From: Heterobilharzia americana
Lineage: Eukaryota; Platyhelminthes; Trematoda; Strigeidida; Schistosomatidae
Length of the DNA: 64,000 nt
NCBI GenBank assembly: GCA_944470555.2
Contig: OX104128.1
Span: forward strand, 1,302,001-1,366,000
Direction: 5' to 3'
Shown here one piece after another: positions 32,726-45,485 of this stretch. Made by a program: the position numbers and the translations under genes. A model generated the notes under the pieces. It was not told the origin of the DNA, searched no databases, and saw only the letters and a list, made by a program, of their open reading frames with translations. Numbering within the stretch: position 1 is the first letter of the stretch; the number at the start of each line of letters is the position of its first letter.

Positions 32726-33278
32726 TTGGAGCTAATGAATTATTTCCGCTACTCAAAGACTAGACTGACTAGCGCAGTGATTCTGCTAGTCTAATTCTAA
32801 AAAGTATGTTGATCTTTTCTTTTTCAGGTAATCGATGCTTCAGAAAACATAATATGGTTTGCAGGGATGTGGTTAGTTTGTGTGCCACACTGATGCCGAA
32901 AGAGCGAAGCGATCAGCTGATATTTTCTTAAATTCCTATGACATTTAGTAAGATAAATCACTTCGTAGGCTGAGTCAACTGTCCTGATATCCATTTTATT
33001 GACAGCCATTTCTTGACAGAGCTGACTGGATGGTCATCGATAAAGAGAACTTTGAAGAGGTAGTTTTCTAGGAAACTCTTCATCTTCCTAAGCAATAACT
33101 GACACAGTTGATCAGTTTAGTGATGAAACGTTTCAGAAAAAAACCCTAAAAACATAAAAACACACAAAAATTATGCCTTTTTGACTTCCATCTCAACGTA
33201 GTATGACGTATTATGTTAATGTGCTAGTAGTTTGTATTGAGTTGAAGTTAACAGAGTAACTATCAGTCTGCTGTTAGT
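32726..33278. other. no recognised feature
   Basis: No supportable feature. Confidence 0.45.
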
Positions 33279-34425
33279 TTATTATTATTACTTGTTCGTT
33301 CAGTTTCTAGTGGAACATAGAGATTAACTAACATGTCGAAATTTCACTCTCCTCTCTTCAACCATTTCAACCTCACTCCACAACTCCTCAAAAACCTTCA
33401 TTTCCTACTCACACAAGATCCTCCAGAAGAATCTCACACGCCAAACTCACACTTTCACATTCGCCTTCTACCCGATGGCCAGGCCCGGCCCGGTCTCGCC
33501 TCACCTGACCTCATGCGTCATGTCCCAAAACCATCTTCTCAGTCTATATCTAGTCCAATACAATCCAATTCATCTACACATTACTCTGCTTCATAAAGTA
33601 ATCGTCGATGGATGGATTGTTGGTTGGTTCGTTGCCAGTCAACTAGCCAGCCAGCCAGATAGCCAGCCAGCCAGCCAGCCAGATAGCCAACCACAGTTCC
33701 TTGTTACTACCTCATTCTGATCATCATCACCATTCACCTGATCTTCAGTGTCAGTATCTGGTGAGTGTCGATGACAGCTGTTCAGTGAATGTGTGTCTGC
33801 AGTTTGCTGGCAATGTTTTTCGTAACATGTTAAGTCTGTCAAGCATCACATCGAATCACTGACTCACCTGACTGAATTAGTGTTGAAGATCTAGATGTTA
33901 TTCATGCTGTATGCTGAGTGCAGTGGCGTGGCGTGGAGTGCAGTGCAGTGCAGTGAAGCGGATCTCCACACTGATTATTTCATATTGATGAAGGCGTATC
34001 TTGTTGTCTTTCCGATCCTGGTTGCTCTGAGGTCCTCATCTGTGCGTTTGCTGCCGTGTGTGGTTGAGACGATGCTGCGTTGGCAAGTTGGTAGTTGAAG
34101 GCGACTACTTCCTTCATGTTTCTCCTGTTGATGTTGATTTGTGCTTGTTGTTGTTGTTGTTGTTGGCAGTGTATCTTCATCATCTCTGTCTTCTCTGCAT
34201 TCACTTGAAGTTCTGTCTCCGCTGCCTCGTTCTGTCTCGTCTCTTCTGTCAACTTGTTAGTTTTCGCCTGTAGATCATCGAGTTTGTGCGATATTTGACA
34301 CAAATTATCGGCAAAATCTAAATGTTTCTCTGGGGTGTTTTCATCGTTGCAGCCAGCGTATGCCCATCTTCTCGCTCCTCACAGTTTATTGCATTATTCA
34401 GTCCAGTCCAGTCAACCACAGTCAT
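33279..34425 (-). pseudogene. SR2-like RTE copy, (CCAG)n sublineage
   Basis: The minus-strand copy runs from about the RT motif B/C region (CEEREDGHTLAATMK, then QISHKLDDLQAKTNKLTEE) through LQVNAEKTEMMK, the QQQQQQ stretch and ININRRNMKEVVAF to the C-terminal domain. The 3' end is an ATT run near 33280. It carries the gatgatcagaatgagg insert and a long (CCAG)n run at 33641-33690 on the plus strand. The 3' half closely matches the inverted copy at 40055-40960. Confidence 0.85.
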
Positions 34426-35699
34426 GAAGACGATTGGTGATAGTAGGCGGTAACCTTGTCTAACTACTGTGTTGTCTTTAGGGCATCTGTGATCTTTCCG
34501 TTGTGAATCATTTAGCACGTAAGATCATCGTACTACTGTTAGTTGTTATTCGGTATTCAGTTAACGTATATCATTCACTCATCCTGGTGGACGTGACCAA
34601 CTCAAATTATTGAATGCTACGCCTTCTTACATTATATCATTTAGACGTTTTCATGGTTCCGTCAGGTTTCCAAAAAAATTTCTGTCAATGAACAGTGAAA
34701 CCGACTGATAAAACCGCCTACAGACAATCATCAACCAGTGAACAACAGATGACATATTTTCACAGCAAATATTTATCTTCTTTGCGTTTTGTTCTTTCTT
34801 TCTTTTGTCTTACAGTTTGTTGAGTAAATCTTCTGTTGTTTTTTTTTCCCAAAAATGAATTCAATAAGTAAACATTTGTGAATTAGAAAAAGTTAATCTT
34901 GTTTTTTTTTTTTCGATGCCAGGGAGGTGGTGAAGGTCAAAGAAGACGGAGTGATAACAACTAGTCTTATAAAGTTAAGAAAGAGATAAGGAGATTGAGA
35001 AAGAACCATCTTTACTTACAAACAACCTAATTCACAGAAATCAGTCGAGTATAAATTAAATTGAATTCTTGAAAAGTACATTGCTTTCAGAGCACAATTG
35101 AACTGAAATAGGTGAATACACGAAGAAAAGAAAAGCAAACAACAGCATTCAAGTGTGAGATACAATTGGAAATCCTATGAGAATTCAGTGAAGCGGATGC
35201 TTATTAACTATAATTCCAAGATTCTTCTGCAATAAAAGTGGCGAAAAAAAAACGCATCTATCATCCAGTAAATTTCTGTTGATTCAAATATTCTATGTAA
35301 AAAGTGACTGTTGATGGAAAATTCATAGCCAAATGTCAAAACTTAAAGATTATCAAGTAAATATTAAATATATACAGCAAAAATATGGTATAAACTGAGA
35401 GAAAATGTAATGATAGACAGAATTGGCTTGATACCATAATCGAATACTGAGTGTGTAAGAAAATGAGCTTTCTGACCCCATACACTCGCTAGATTGATGT
35501 CAGAATGCGAGACAAATACTCAGGAATGATTAGATTGATTGTGAAACAAATGGCTTAACAGTTGGTTTAAGTTCTGATGTACCTGATAACCGATCACCTC
35601 ATCTTTTCAATTCAAACAACAATACTCATCAACTGGGTGAGGCCAGGGTAATGACAATAACAGGGATAGGTGAAATTTCTTTCAAATTTTTACTGATTT
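34426..35699. other. no recognised feature
   Basis: Poly-T and poly-A runs near 34840 and 34900 and AT-rich sequence; nothing coding recognised. Confidence 0.5.
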
Positions 35700-36075
35700 G
35701 AAGATGTTTACCGCCCCGGTGCTCTACCAACTGAACTACGAGGTCTGACTCCTGACCAGAATTTTATTCCACTTCAATCACCAAGGGTTTTACCCGACTG
35801 CCATTTGAATTCGTGATGCGTTACTACCTGTTGGTCGCATTCACACTGGTTGCGTAATCGGGACTTCTCATCACAATCCAATATGATCAAGCGATAGTAA
35901 CGCATCCCAAATTCACATTGTAGTCGGGCAAAACCCTTGGTGATTGAGGTGAAATAAAATTCTGGTCAACAGTCGGACCCCGTAGCTCAGTTGGTAGAGC
36001 AACGGGCCGGTGGTCGCTGGTTCGAATCCCGCCGCGGCCTAGATTTTCATCTCACCCTGAATCATCACCCAGCAT
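35700..36075. mobile_element. SINE4 inverted pair (fold-back)
   Basis: A minus-strand copy (head gtagttcagttggtagagca at about 35741-35722) and a plus-strand copy (head gtagctcagttggtagagca at 35982-36001, B box ggttcgaatcccgcc at 36021-36035) face away from each other. The 85 bp upstream of each head (ggtgattgaagtggaataaa-like) forms the inverted stem (35742-35823 and 35898-35981). The head matches a eukaryotic tRNA 5' half well. The acceptor and T stems do not close, so I do not call a functional tRNA gene. Confidence 0.75.
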
Positions 36076-36914
36076 AAATACTGGTCTGCCGAACTACGGT
36101 TGTCTGAGATGGTCAAATGATAAGTAAAATATATGTTGAAGATATCACTGATGACGAAATAAAGAACCTGTGAAAAATGTCAGTAGAAAATGAATAACCA
36201 TCTATATTTATCGATACGAATTTAAAACCAAGAGGCATCCCTGAACGCCATTACATTGCTTCAAAAGCTTCGATTTCAAGGATAACAACATGACAGACAT
36301 ATTCAGGAAGTGACTATCAAGATTCCTGAACGGAAGATATTTTGTTGTCAACCACAGAATTACATATTTCTTTCGGAATCTGTTTCACAATCGTAGAAGT
36401 ATAAACAAAGATGTTGGACCATATCAGTGTGTATGGGTGAATCAATTCACTTGCTACTGTGGAACCAAGTGCATCAGGCAGATCACGAAAGTCTACATAT
36501 TGCAACGACCGGTTAGTTGAGTTGAATGGACACACATAACTTCAATATTATATGCGTTAATTGTTGATTTCAATGAACTCAGTATCAGTAACCAGTTTCT
36601 TTTACTTTCACTACTACTTAAAACAAAAAAAATACTAAATGGTAGAAGAATATGAACCAAATAAATTGGAAGGTATATGGTTACCTTGACTGGTTATGAG
36701 GTATAATAAGAGTTCGCAACGTCTACCAGTAAATATTCCCTTCACCACTCTGTGGTATATTAAATAAACAAATGGAGTATGGAATTGTATTCTATCACTG
36801 TACTCAAATTTTACACCCATATGAATGAACTTATCGCTGTTTGACAGTGAACAAGGTGTTGTGCATACATATTAGCCATATGATTATGATTTTTAAGAAA
36901 TTTTTAAATAACTA
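36076..36914. other. mostly unrecognised; possible Penelope-like scrap near 36440-36500
   Basis: A plus-strand frame near 36445-36490 reads QFTCYCGTKCIRQITK, which resembles the Cys-rich start of a Penelope GIY-YIG domain (xFTCxCGxxYIG). The surroundings cannot be aligned, so this is weak. Confidence 0.3.
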
Positions 36915-37445
36915 GTATTATTATTATTATTATTACTAGTCCCTTGGGTTCCTAGTGGAAAATAGGGCTTCAGCAGCACGTCTCCAGTGAACTATGTTCT
37001 CTGAGATCTTTCGAACCTGGTTCCATGACAGCCCATAAGCTCTCATTTCCTCCTCACACGACCTCCTCCACGTCACCCTCGGCACCGACGTCCAACTCGT
37101 CGCTTCCCATGGGGATTCCACTCGAGCGACTGGCCTGAAGCTTGATGTCCCCAATCGGCCTTCTCAGTGCATGCCCAATCCATCTGCACTTCCTCCTGCA
37201 TATTTGTTGAGTGACAGGTTGTTGGTTGGTTCGTTCCCAGAGCTCCTTGTTGCTTATTCTTTCTGGCCATCTGATCTTCAGTAGCGAGTAAGCGTAGGTG
37301 GCAGCTGTTGATGAATGCCTGTAATTTATTGGAAATCCCTTTCGTAACGCGCCAAGTCTCTGAGCAATCACACAGAAGCACAGACTTGACTGAGGTTGGT
37401 GTTGAAAATCCGGATCTTGTTCCGCATGCTGAGTGCAGTATGCTC
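36915..37445 (-). pseudogene. SR2-like RTE 3' fragment
   Basis: An ATT run at 36916-36935 marks the 3' end. The minus-strand copy covers the C-terminal domain (SMRNK-like start, ETWRVTKGISNKLQAFINSC, ARKNKQQGALG, WIGHALRRPIGDIK, WRRSCEEEMRAYGLSWNQV, WRRAAEALFSTRNPRD). It is close to the copies at 2 kb and 49.5 kb. Frames break four times. Confidence 0.9.
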
Positions 37446-37659
37446 ATGTTGTATTTGTAAGTCTAGTAATGCTATAACAGACTAATAAGAGATGAATAAC
37501 TTGATGAAAAAGGATCAGCTGTCAAGGTAAATATAATACATGTGCATGCCAAGCATTACTGTCACCCAAGCTACTGAACAGAACTTAGATTCACTTTAAT
37601 CACTGAGGGTTTCATACAACTCTATGCTAAACTATTGCTATCTCAGACATACATATCAC

Positions 37660-38755
37660 CAATGACATAGAATTCACAATAAGGAAGGAGTCAAACAACC
37701 AACTATCATTCCTGGATGTTCTACTCAGTAGGACAAATGATCGAAAGCTGGAAACCCAAGTGCACACGAAGCCAACACACAATCATCAAATCCTCAATTA
37801 CAGTAACAACAACACAACAACACACTAAATCAGTTACCCACAGACTCTATGCAAAAGAGCCACAACACACTGCACTACAACAACTTCACACAGAAACGAA
37901 GAAAATCACTTGATTTCCATCCTACAGAAGAACGGATACTCACAAAACTCTCACACCAGATGCCTATCCTATTCATCATCAACTACAAAGTCATCGACAC
38001 AAATCAACAAACACATCATCCTACCATACATAAAGAATATATCAGAAACCACAACAAGATTACTGAGACCACATGGAATTGATGTGGCTCACAAAACAAC
38101 AAATTCCCCCACCCCCCTCAAACACTATTATGCAGACCACAGGATGCAACAACAATCAGAGAAGACAAACCGAATATCATTTATAAAATCAGCTGCATTC
38201 ACTGTAGTCAAGAGTTCATTGGACAAAGTGGTCACCCTCTTCGCCTTCGTCTACATGAACATCGATTGGCTATTAAACGTCACACACGACATTTCACCAC
38301 TCATTTCAATACACATGGATAACAACTATGGACATGAAATCAATTTCGATAATGTAGAAATTTTGGACGGGTGGAGGAGAGACAAAGAATATGAGTGAAT
38401 TCCTAGAAGCTTGACATTCAGGTCAGTCAGTCAGCAATCAGTAGATGTATAAACACAGACCCAATCTATCAAGCAATGAGAGAAATGCTAAACGACAGAA
38501 AGGTGAGAGGTGAAGCAGAGGAACGGGCAACCAACAGGAAGTGTCTATACAGTCCGTCGATGACACAACAATCGAAGGAAACAACTAATCGCAGACCACC
38601 ACATGGTCAGAGCAAGCCGCTGAATCACTCACTAATGAATGGAGAGATGTTGACAGCTCACTTCGTACTGAAGTTAGTGCTGCTGATGATGTCGTTTAGA
38701 AGAAAGATGATGAAAGCTTTAAGTTTAAACAAGCCAGCTCCTCAGAGATCATAAT
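37660..38755 (+). pseudogene. Penelope-like element, family 1, copy 2
   Basis: The copy begins at EFTIRKESNNQLSFLDVLLS of the RT, continues with TNDRKLETQVHTKPTHNHQ, the FHPTEERILTKL block and the LPYIKNISETTTRLLRPHGI linker. The GIY-YIG nuclease follows in another frame (near 38170-38300), then the tail ending at EVSAADDVV and a stop. It has a short tandem duplication (acaacaacacaacaacacac near 37805). The GIY-YIG part is better preserved at the DNA level than in copy 1. Confidence 0.85.
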
Positions 38756-40054
38756 GCAAGCAAGATTTTCTATGTGAGCTATAAATATTCTCCTCCGTAT
38801 TTCAAATATATGCTCAGTTAGTATGAATAAGGATAAACGAAGATTCACAATAGGGGTTGTAAAAATGAGAAAGAAAACCGAGGTTAAATTTATTTCAAAA
38901 GGATAAATAAGTCACTAACGGAGGAAATATTACTCATCCTCCCATAATCTACGAATGGAGTACAGCCTAAATGTGTTCCTTCTGAGTACAATACTTTGGT
39001 TTGATCAATCTTAGTGTCAAACCATCAGCTATTTGGAGCAAACTTTGGAGAGGTGAATGTGGTAATATTTTCGAAACGCCATGTAAAAGCTACAACAGCA
39101 ACTATTGGGTGTTCTGTGACAAGATATGCTTCAGACTAATCTTTTTTTAAATCAAGCGGGTGAATATTCGCTTGTAAGGGGGATATACTTGCTCAATCAC
39201 AATCGTATAAAATAAATGAGTTGATATACTCCGAATGTGGACTGAAGACTAGGTAAGGTATCTTTTGTTCTTGGATTAAGCATTATACGTCTAATAAAAA
39301 GATAAGCCAAGACATCCTGCGTAGACGTTGCATCTACGGGTATAGCTCAGTGCTGTGATGAGATATCACTTGGAGCACCTCAACTAAATTATAAAATCAG
39401 AAACAGAGGTCGATTCTCCACAGTCTTCAGTTCGTGTTTGGGACTTATGTAATCTAGGTCCGCAATAATGAATATAACGGATAACCAGTGTAGTTCCTTC
39501 TCCATGCACTTCTTGGAGAAAATTCATTTTACTCTGAAAAGTAGCCACCTGATTATATTACTGTTATGGAGTGTATCAATGATCTCTGCATTCTTTAAAG
39601 AGGCCCGAAAGTCGCTGAAAGCTTTTATAACCAATCAGGACATGACAAACATTCCGAATACCTCGTGGTCATAAGTGCGACATTCAGAATGGTTAAATAT
39701 CTCTCTAGACAGATGTAGAAAATATCAGCCCCAACGAGAAATATGTACCGTTACATGCTCCGATTATACAATAAAGTTATAATTCCATGACATATTTTCG
39801 AGGGGGCGAGCAACCCTCAAGGGTGAAGCCTAAGGGTCCCATCTCATGTATATAACCAGCAATCTGTCAAGCGGAGACGTAAATGGGACACGAATTCACT
39901 AGGCGATCCCCTTATGGGTTATGGCGTCTTCCAGAACACTTTGTACACCGATAATCATTTGCACAATTGAGGTGTAATCACACGAACAGTGATGGAAAAG
40001 TGGAAACGATTTATAGCTAAGACCACCGATGTTTTAGTGTGAGTATAATTTCAT
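38756..40054. other. mostly unrecognised; possible tRNA-headed relic near 39337-39425
   Basis: The stretch gggtatagctcagtgctgtg (39337-39356) and ggtcgattctccacag (39407-39422) have A-box and B-box character at about the right spacing, but no family body aligns. The remainder is AT-rich. Confidence 0.35.
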
Positions 40055-40960
40055 CTGAGGCTTCAAGCAAACCTAGAGAAGACAGAGGTGATGGAGATAT
40101 TCAACCGATAACAACAACAACAAGCATCAATCAACATCAACAGCAGAAACATGAAGGAAATAGTCGCCTTTACCTACCAACTAGGCAACGCAGCATCGTC
40201 TCAACCACACACGGCAGCGGCGGCACACATGAGGACCTCAAAGCAACCAGGATCGGAAATACAACAAGATAGGCCTTCATCAATATGAAATAATCAGTGT
40301 GGAGATCTACTCCACTCCACTCCACTCCACTCCACTACGCTGCGCTCAGCATACAGCATGAATAACATCCAGATTTTCAACACTAATGCAGTCAAGTGAG
40401 TCAGTGATTCCATGTGATGGTTGACAGACTAAGCATGTTACAAAAAACACTGTCAACAAACTGCAGACACACATCACATGAACAGCTGTCATCGACACTC
40501 ACTCGTTACTGACACTGAAGATCAGGTGAATGGTGATGATGATCAGAATGAGGTAGTAACAAGGAACTGTGGTTGGCTGGCTAGCTGACTGGCAACGACT
40601 CAACCGACAATCCCTCTCCCGACAATTACTTTATGAAGCAGAGTAATGTGTAGGTGGATTGGATTGGAGTAGATATAGACTGAGAAGATGGTTTTGGGAC
40701 ATGAGGCATGAGGTCAGGTCAGGCCAGGCGAGACCGGGTCGGGCCGGGCCGGGCCTGGCCGTCGGGTAGAAGGAGAGTGTGAAAGTGTGAGTTTGGCGTG
40801 TGAGATTCTTCTGGAGGATCTTGTGTGAGTAGGAAATGAAGGTTTTTGAGGAGTTGTGGAGTGAGGTTGAAATGGTTGAAGAGAGGAGAGTGAAATTTCG
40901 ACATGTTAGTTAATCTCTATGTTCCACTAGGAACTCAAGGGAGAAATAATAATAAAATAC
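40055..40960 (+). pseudogene. SR2-like RTE copy, (CCAG)n sublineage, 5'-truncated
   Basis: The copy begins after the RT (aacctagagaagacagaggt), passes the NSRNMKEIVAFTYQLGNAAS-like block, the sublineage insert (gatgatcagaatgaggtag) and the C-terminal region. It ends at ggaactcaagggagaaataa near 40950. A run of tccac repeats (40309-40332) and a ggcc/gggcc expansion (40733-40757) are local slippage products. The 3' half is the inverted likeness of the 33.3-34.4 kb copy. Confidence 0.85.
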
Positions 40961-41129
40961 TTTCATCCGAGTCTTCTGGTGACATAGCCTCGAATGAAAA
41001 CCAAGTTGGACAAGAAAACAGGAACGCAATGATGACATTGGATGAAGATCTTTCTGGATCGTTAATCGATAGAAATAGAAAACTGTGGATCATTGAACTT
41101 CAGCCTAGTGACTTGAATGTTAAAGTACT

Positions 41130-41290
41130 CGCTTTGAAACCTTAAGGTCATAAGTTCGACTCCTGGCACGACAGACACTACTGAGCAGTCCCATTCTATG
41201 AAAAAACAGCTACCCAATGCTGTCTGATTTCCATCACTTCTCCAGCTGAACTAAGTTAGAGATGAATAGTAACTTGAAAAAAAATTATTC
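41130..41290 (+). mobile_element. SINE2 copy, decayed
   Basis: The B box (aagttcgactcctgg) is followed by a ribozyme relic (actgagcagtcccattctat, core CTGAGCA, then gaaaaaacagct) and the tail (ccagctgaactaagttagag). It keeps the three core bases missing from the 30 kb and 45 kb copies, but the last G is C. Confidence 0.6.
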
Positions 41291-42269
41291 ATCATTTTAA
41301 ACTGCCTTGACAACTGACTAGTGTAGCCGGATTAGATTCCAACTCCCACTATGAAAATGCTGTTCCCCAAGACTACCTACAAATTACCGACTAATTGAAA
41401 TTTTGAAATTATTATGGTAAGAATTCTAGTTGAGAACTGTGACAGGGGAATTCTGAAACTAGGAACTACTATAGAACAGCAAAACAACTTACTAAATGCT
41501 TTCCAGTTCTTAGAGCTCCTTCAACTGAATCACTACCGTAGAAGAAGCAAGTTGGTATCTGTGCTTTGTGTTGTGCTTTCTTTCTTGAAGACACCCATGC
41601 ACCAACTCAGACACTAGTTTTTGAGCCATAAGCTCATTGGAGTAGGCAGTTGACTTTCAATCCTTCGGTCACGGGTTCGTATACCAGATATCCTAGTAGG
41701 CAAGTGATATTCTTAATCATCAAGCAACAGGTTCGCCTCACTGCTCATTGTACGAACGTAAACAAGTTTGCTGAGTATATTTCCCTTTCTACTTATTGTA
41801 TGTAATATATCATAAAAAGGTATGCTGTTAAGGAAAGTAATTGATTACCACACATTGCTCATTGTTTGCTTTTATCTCCAGGAAAACACGTAAAAATACA
41901 ATAGGAAAGGAGAGAGTTTTTCGGTGAAATAAAGTGGATTCAATGCTTAATGGAAAAACACTTAAATAGAACTAATTTACCATGTATCAAATTTAAACTT
42001 TTATGGCGGGAGAAAGAACAATACAAGATATTAGTTTTATTACAGGTGTTAATTATTCACATTCATCTTTGAGTGAAAACATGAAATGCTTTTGAAGAAA
42101 ACAGAAAAAAAATCAATTAAATGAGAGTATTACAACTAAATTATTGTAATATCAGTTCATTTCTCATCTTGTTCACTTTTTAAGGGATAATCAGTACGTT
42201 ATTGGCCTGGTAACAATGCGAATTGTTTCTCCAGGATGTCTTCAACAGTGCCTCGGCTAACAATAGAGA
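41291..42269. other. mostly unrecognised; tRNA-like scrap at 41626-41695
   Basis: The stretch taagctcattggagtaggca and the later cacgggttcgtatacc are A-box-like and B-box-like. The rest is AT-rich and without recognised content. Confidence 0.35.
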
Positions 42270-42915
42270 GTGTAGTGGTTGAGTGTGTTGATCACTTCAC
42301 TTACCTGGGAAGTCGGATCAACTCTGCTCTAGTGGCTCAGTGATCGACGAAATTTCTGTACGAATAAAAAAGGCTTGACTGGTTTTTGCCGAATCACGCC
42401 ACCAGTGGCGCCGCCGTGATATACTTTTCTATATTAAGGGTCGCGTGTACTCACCTGCACAACACTCCACTCTATTCTACTCTGTGGCTGTGAAACATGG
42501 CCATTGGAAGTGGAAGACATGAGGAGGCTAGCTTCAGGTGTTCGACCACCGTCGCCTTCGTATTATAGGCCATATTCCGTGGTGTCACCGAACCACGTCA
42601 GTAACACACAAGTCAGCTGTACAGTTCTAAGGAGTAGAGGTAAATCACTTGACGACGTTATGAACCTTCATCGATTCACATGGTTGCGACACGTACTACA
42701 TATGCCTGCCTATGCCTCGTCACCCATTGCCTCGTCACACAATCTTGGCCAAATTAGCTGCAGACTGGAAAAACGCTCGACGTGGCTACACTAAAACGTG
42801 CCACCAATGTATGAAGTCTCTGACTCTTGGTTTCAGTCATGTCGGACGATGCAGACTAGGTGGTTGGGATCCACGGGACAAGAGAAACTAGTGGCTCAGA
42901 ATCCATGTCAGTGGT
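42270..42915 (+). pseudogene. RTE2: best-preserved relic of the second RTE-like family
   Basis: Frames contain VECVDHFTYLGSRI, ISVRIKKA, HQWRRRD, KGRVYS, a GCETW-equivalent (gtggctgtgaaacatggcca), VEDMRRL, then SRGKSLDDVMN, MNLHRFTWLRHVLHMP and the terminal WDPRD...VAQNPCQW block. The order (thumb YLGS, WRRRD, GCETWPL, LGHVLRMP, GWGPRD) is that of RTE-like polyproteins common in flukes, and it is distinct from the SR2-like family here. Endonuclease and RT catalytic motifs are absent from this piece. Stops and frameshifts are present. Confidence 0.75.
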
Positions 42916-43789
42916 GCAGATGTATACACACACTATCCTCATCTTAATGCTAAATGGAATCTTGCCGTTTTTTTATTCTTCCCTTCTTCTTGTACTTTAT
43001 ATTTCTTTCTACTGAATTTTTCTTATCTTCATCTTCACTTATCTTTACTGCCTTTCTACTTGATGCACTGATATAAGCTGTGACAACTTGGACCGTTACT
43101 CAGCAATGCCTGGTCCTACGTTAATGATGATGACGGCAAAATGATGATATATGGATCACTGAATTCTAACTAAATGGTTGGATAACAATTGGCCCATCAT
43201 CAGATCTGACTGTATTTATTCGCATCGTACAAAGACGTGTGTAGGACGTGTTGTTGAGGAATCCTTACAGCTATCGTTTACTCCCAAGTTTACAATGGTT
43301 TTCCACTTGATGTCATTCAGCGATGAGTACTACGCTGAAATTAATCGGTTCCTCAAAACCACTTCAATTTGGTTAAAATATGTAAGTACATGTAACTGAT
43401 ATCTTTGTCTGATCATTTTTAGTTAAGCCAAACGTTTACTAATGTCTACTGGGTACTAAACTAATGTTTAACTCATTTAGGCTTACATGAGTCTCACTTG
43501 GGAGATTTCATGATAGTTTTTTTAGAGCTTGTCCACAAAAGCGCTGAGTTCATTTTAACTGACTGAGATTTATTACTTTTACCTCATTTATGACAGTCCA
43601 CAGCTGCCCATGTTCTTTTGTTGAAGAGCGAACAACTGACTCCTAAATAAGAGTTTTCCATGAGAACGCGAGGTGAATATATTGAAGTTAACCAACGGTA
43701 AACTCCTAGAACCCATTTCACAGAAATCTCACTGTCATCGAAATGAATTCGAAGTTAAGAATCAGTATCGCAATAATCGTTTCTGAAAT
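42916..43789. other. no recognised feature
   Basis: AT-rich spacer. The stretch near 43290-43330 vaguely resembles a SINE2 tail. Confidence 0.4.
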
Positions 43790-43920
43790 AACACAGTGGT
43801 AAACTATATGACTTAGTCACTGGGTGAAGTGGATTCAAAGTTTCAGACGGGACATCAGTCCCCTTGAGTTCGCTGAAACACTTTGCTGACAAGTGTCAAT
43901 AAGCGCGAAACATACGGCGT
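43790..43920 (+). mobile_element. SINE3 copy with relict hammerhead
   Basis: A weak tRNA-like head is followed by the SINE3 body (gacgggacatcagtcccctt) and the ribozyme 5' half (tttgctgacaagtgtcaata then agcgcgaaac). The core reads CTGACAA, losing G8, and the 3' half cannot be aligned. Confidence 0.6.
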
Positions 43921-44179
43921 TAGTTTAGTTCCATGTAGTTCCATGCTGTTTCAATGGATTTCATACAAATCCACAGTATTTTTCACTGAAAGATATGTTG
44001 AAATAATAAGAAGCTGGGTTCTTTGTAGCTGTTGCTTACTTTGTGTCTGTTTAAATTTTAAGTAAGCCTTCTCTACAAGAAGATTCCAAGTTTATTATTA
44101 AACTGTTGCAAGTTTACTCATTCAATCCAATGTCGAGTAATTTAATCCAGCACATCAACATGAGATTGTAAGTATGAAA

Positions 44180-44490
44180 ACAACAAGTGATATCTGTTGC
44201 ACAAGAAATGGCTCTTTTACTTCAGTGGGTCAGTGGAAAACGCTTTGGTGTTTGTAGTGAAGGGTACCGTACTGGATTCAAGTCTCAGTGGGAACAATGC
44301 CACTCATTGGGGTGGGGGTACATTAAGCTGGCAAGTAAGTCTTAGGTAGGATGAAACGCACGTCCTGGATTCCACTATTAACTACGAAGCAGACTACAAG
44401 ATAATGAATATTCGGGAGTATCGTGGCATCTGCATTGGAAGCACCTCTGCCAACATAGGTCGATAAATTCGAAAGGTTATGGGATTACAA
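44180..44490 (+). mobile_element. SINE1 copy with decayed hammerhead
   Basis: Order: start (gttgcacaagaaatggctct), A-box-like (cagtgggtcagtggaaaacg), degenerate B box (tggattcaagtctcag), a ribozyme relic at 44318-44378 (core CTGGCAA; cgtcctggattccac end intact), then the tail (catctgcattggaagcacct, cataggtcgataaattcgaa). Confidence 0.65.
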
Positions 44491-44934
44491 GTATGAAAAC
44501 ATACCAAGTTAACTGACAGTGTTTAGTATGAAGATTAAGTAATACCTGTAATACTCCACTGAAGTAAATATTGGATCAAACTGGCTTGCTTGGGTTGGTA
44601 GTATGGAATAACTGGAGGGATGCTCTAGTATTGTATCAAGTTCCATCGTAACATGGTTTGACTCCTAGTAGCCAGAAATTGAATCCATAGCGCGCCGTTC
44701 GCCCCACTTGAAGCTCATGAGTTCGATTTTCTTATGAAATTCATTCATTCACGATATTTGAGGTCAGGAGCTGTAAGCAAACAACAAATAGTTACACCAC
44801 GAATATCTATTTAGTTTTACCGAATTACATGTTGACCAAAAATGCAAGCAGTACTCAAACTATTGTTTACTACTTCGTTTGTATTTGAGTAGTAGTTTTT
44901 ATATATTTTCGTTATTATATTGAAATTCGATTGC

Positions 44935-45020
44935 TGATGGCGAGCCATGGAATCCAGAATGCGCGTTTCGTCCAATTTGGGAGTAATCAGTAGGATGTAT
45001 CTCGATCCCGGAAACTTGAA
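44935..45020 (-). mobile_element. SINE1 ribozyme fragment, minus strand
   Basis: Only the ribozyme block is recognisable (plus strand: gccatggaatccagaatgcg, cgtttcgtccaatttgggag). The CUGANGA core reads CTGATTA on the minus strand. No head is visible. Confidence 0.55.
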
Positions 45021-45294
45021 CTCGTCAGTTATCACTAAAAATGTCAGATCTTCATCTAAGAGGCTATTGAGTGTTCGCGGCCACCACTCTGCTCTCACTT
45101 TTTACAAATCTTCCAATTGCCATCTATGTTATACCTGTTAAAGGCTTAATTATGATAACATTCTAATGTATTTCTACATATTCGATGTCTAATTTGAGCT
45201 TTACGCATTACTGAAAGTGCTATGGAAATATTTTGTGTTACTTTATCATCAGACACACAATTTACAAATGTATCAAAACGGAAATATGGATGAT
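45021..45294. other. no recognised feature
   Basis: Short AT-rich spacer. Confidence 0.4.
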
Positions 45295-45485
45295 TGGAAT
45301 CTAATCCAGTGGCTCAATGGTAAAGTGCTGGGCACGGAACCTGGAGATCGCTGGTTCGATCCCTGACGGGGTCGTGGGTGCGCGATGCTGAGTCCCATAC
45401 TAGGACGAACCAGCTGTCCAGTGCTTTCGGGTTTCCTTTATTCCTCCAATTGATGTCAGTCTAGGATGAATAACGACTTGAAATA
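45295..45485 (+). mobile_element. SINE2 copy with good tRNA-like head and relict hammerhead
   Basis: The head (cagtggctcaatggtaaagt, 45308-45327) and the B box (ctggttcgatccctgacg, 45350-45367) have tRNA-like spacing. The ribozyme block at 45381-45428 lacks the same three core bases as the 30 kb copies and reads GAAC for GAAA. Stem II (gtcc/ggac) and the GUC triplet are intact. The tail follows to tgaataacgacttgaaatac. Confidence 0.75.

Noticed and set aside
35985..36045. Functional tRNA gene
   Set aside because: The D arm and T loop look good, but the acceptor and T stems do not pair and the unit recurs as a dispersed repeat, so it is a tRNA-headed SINE.
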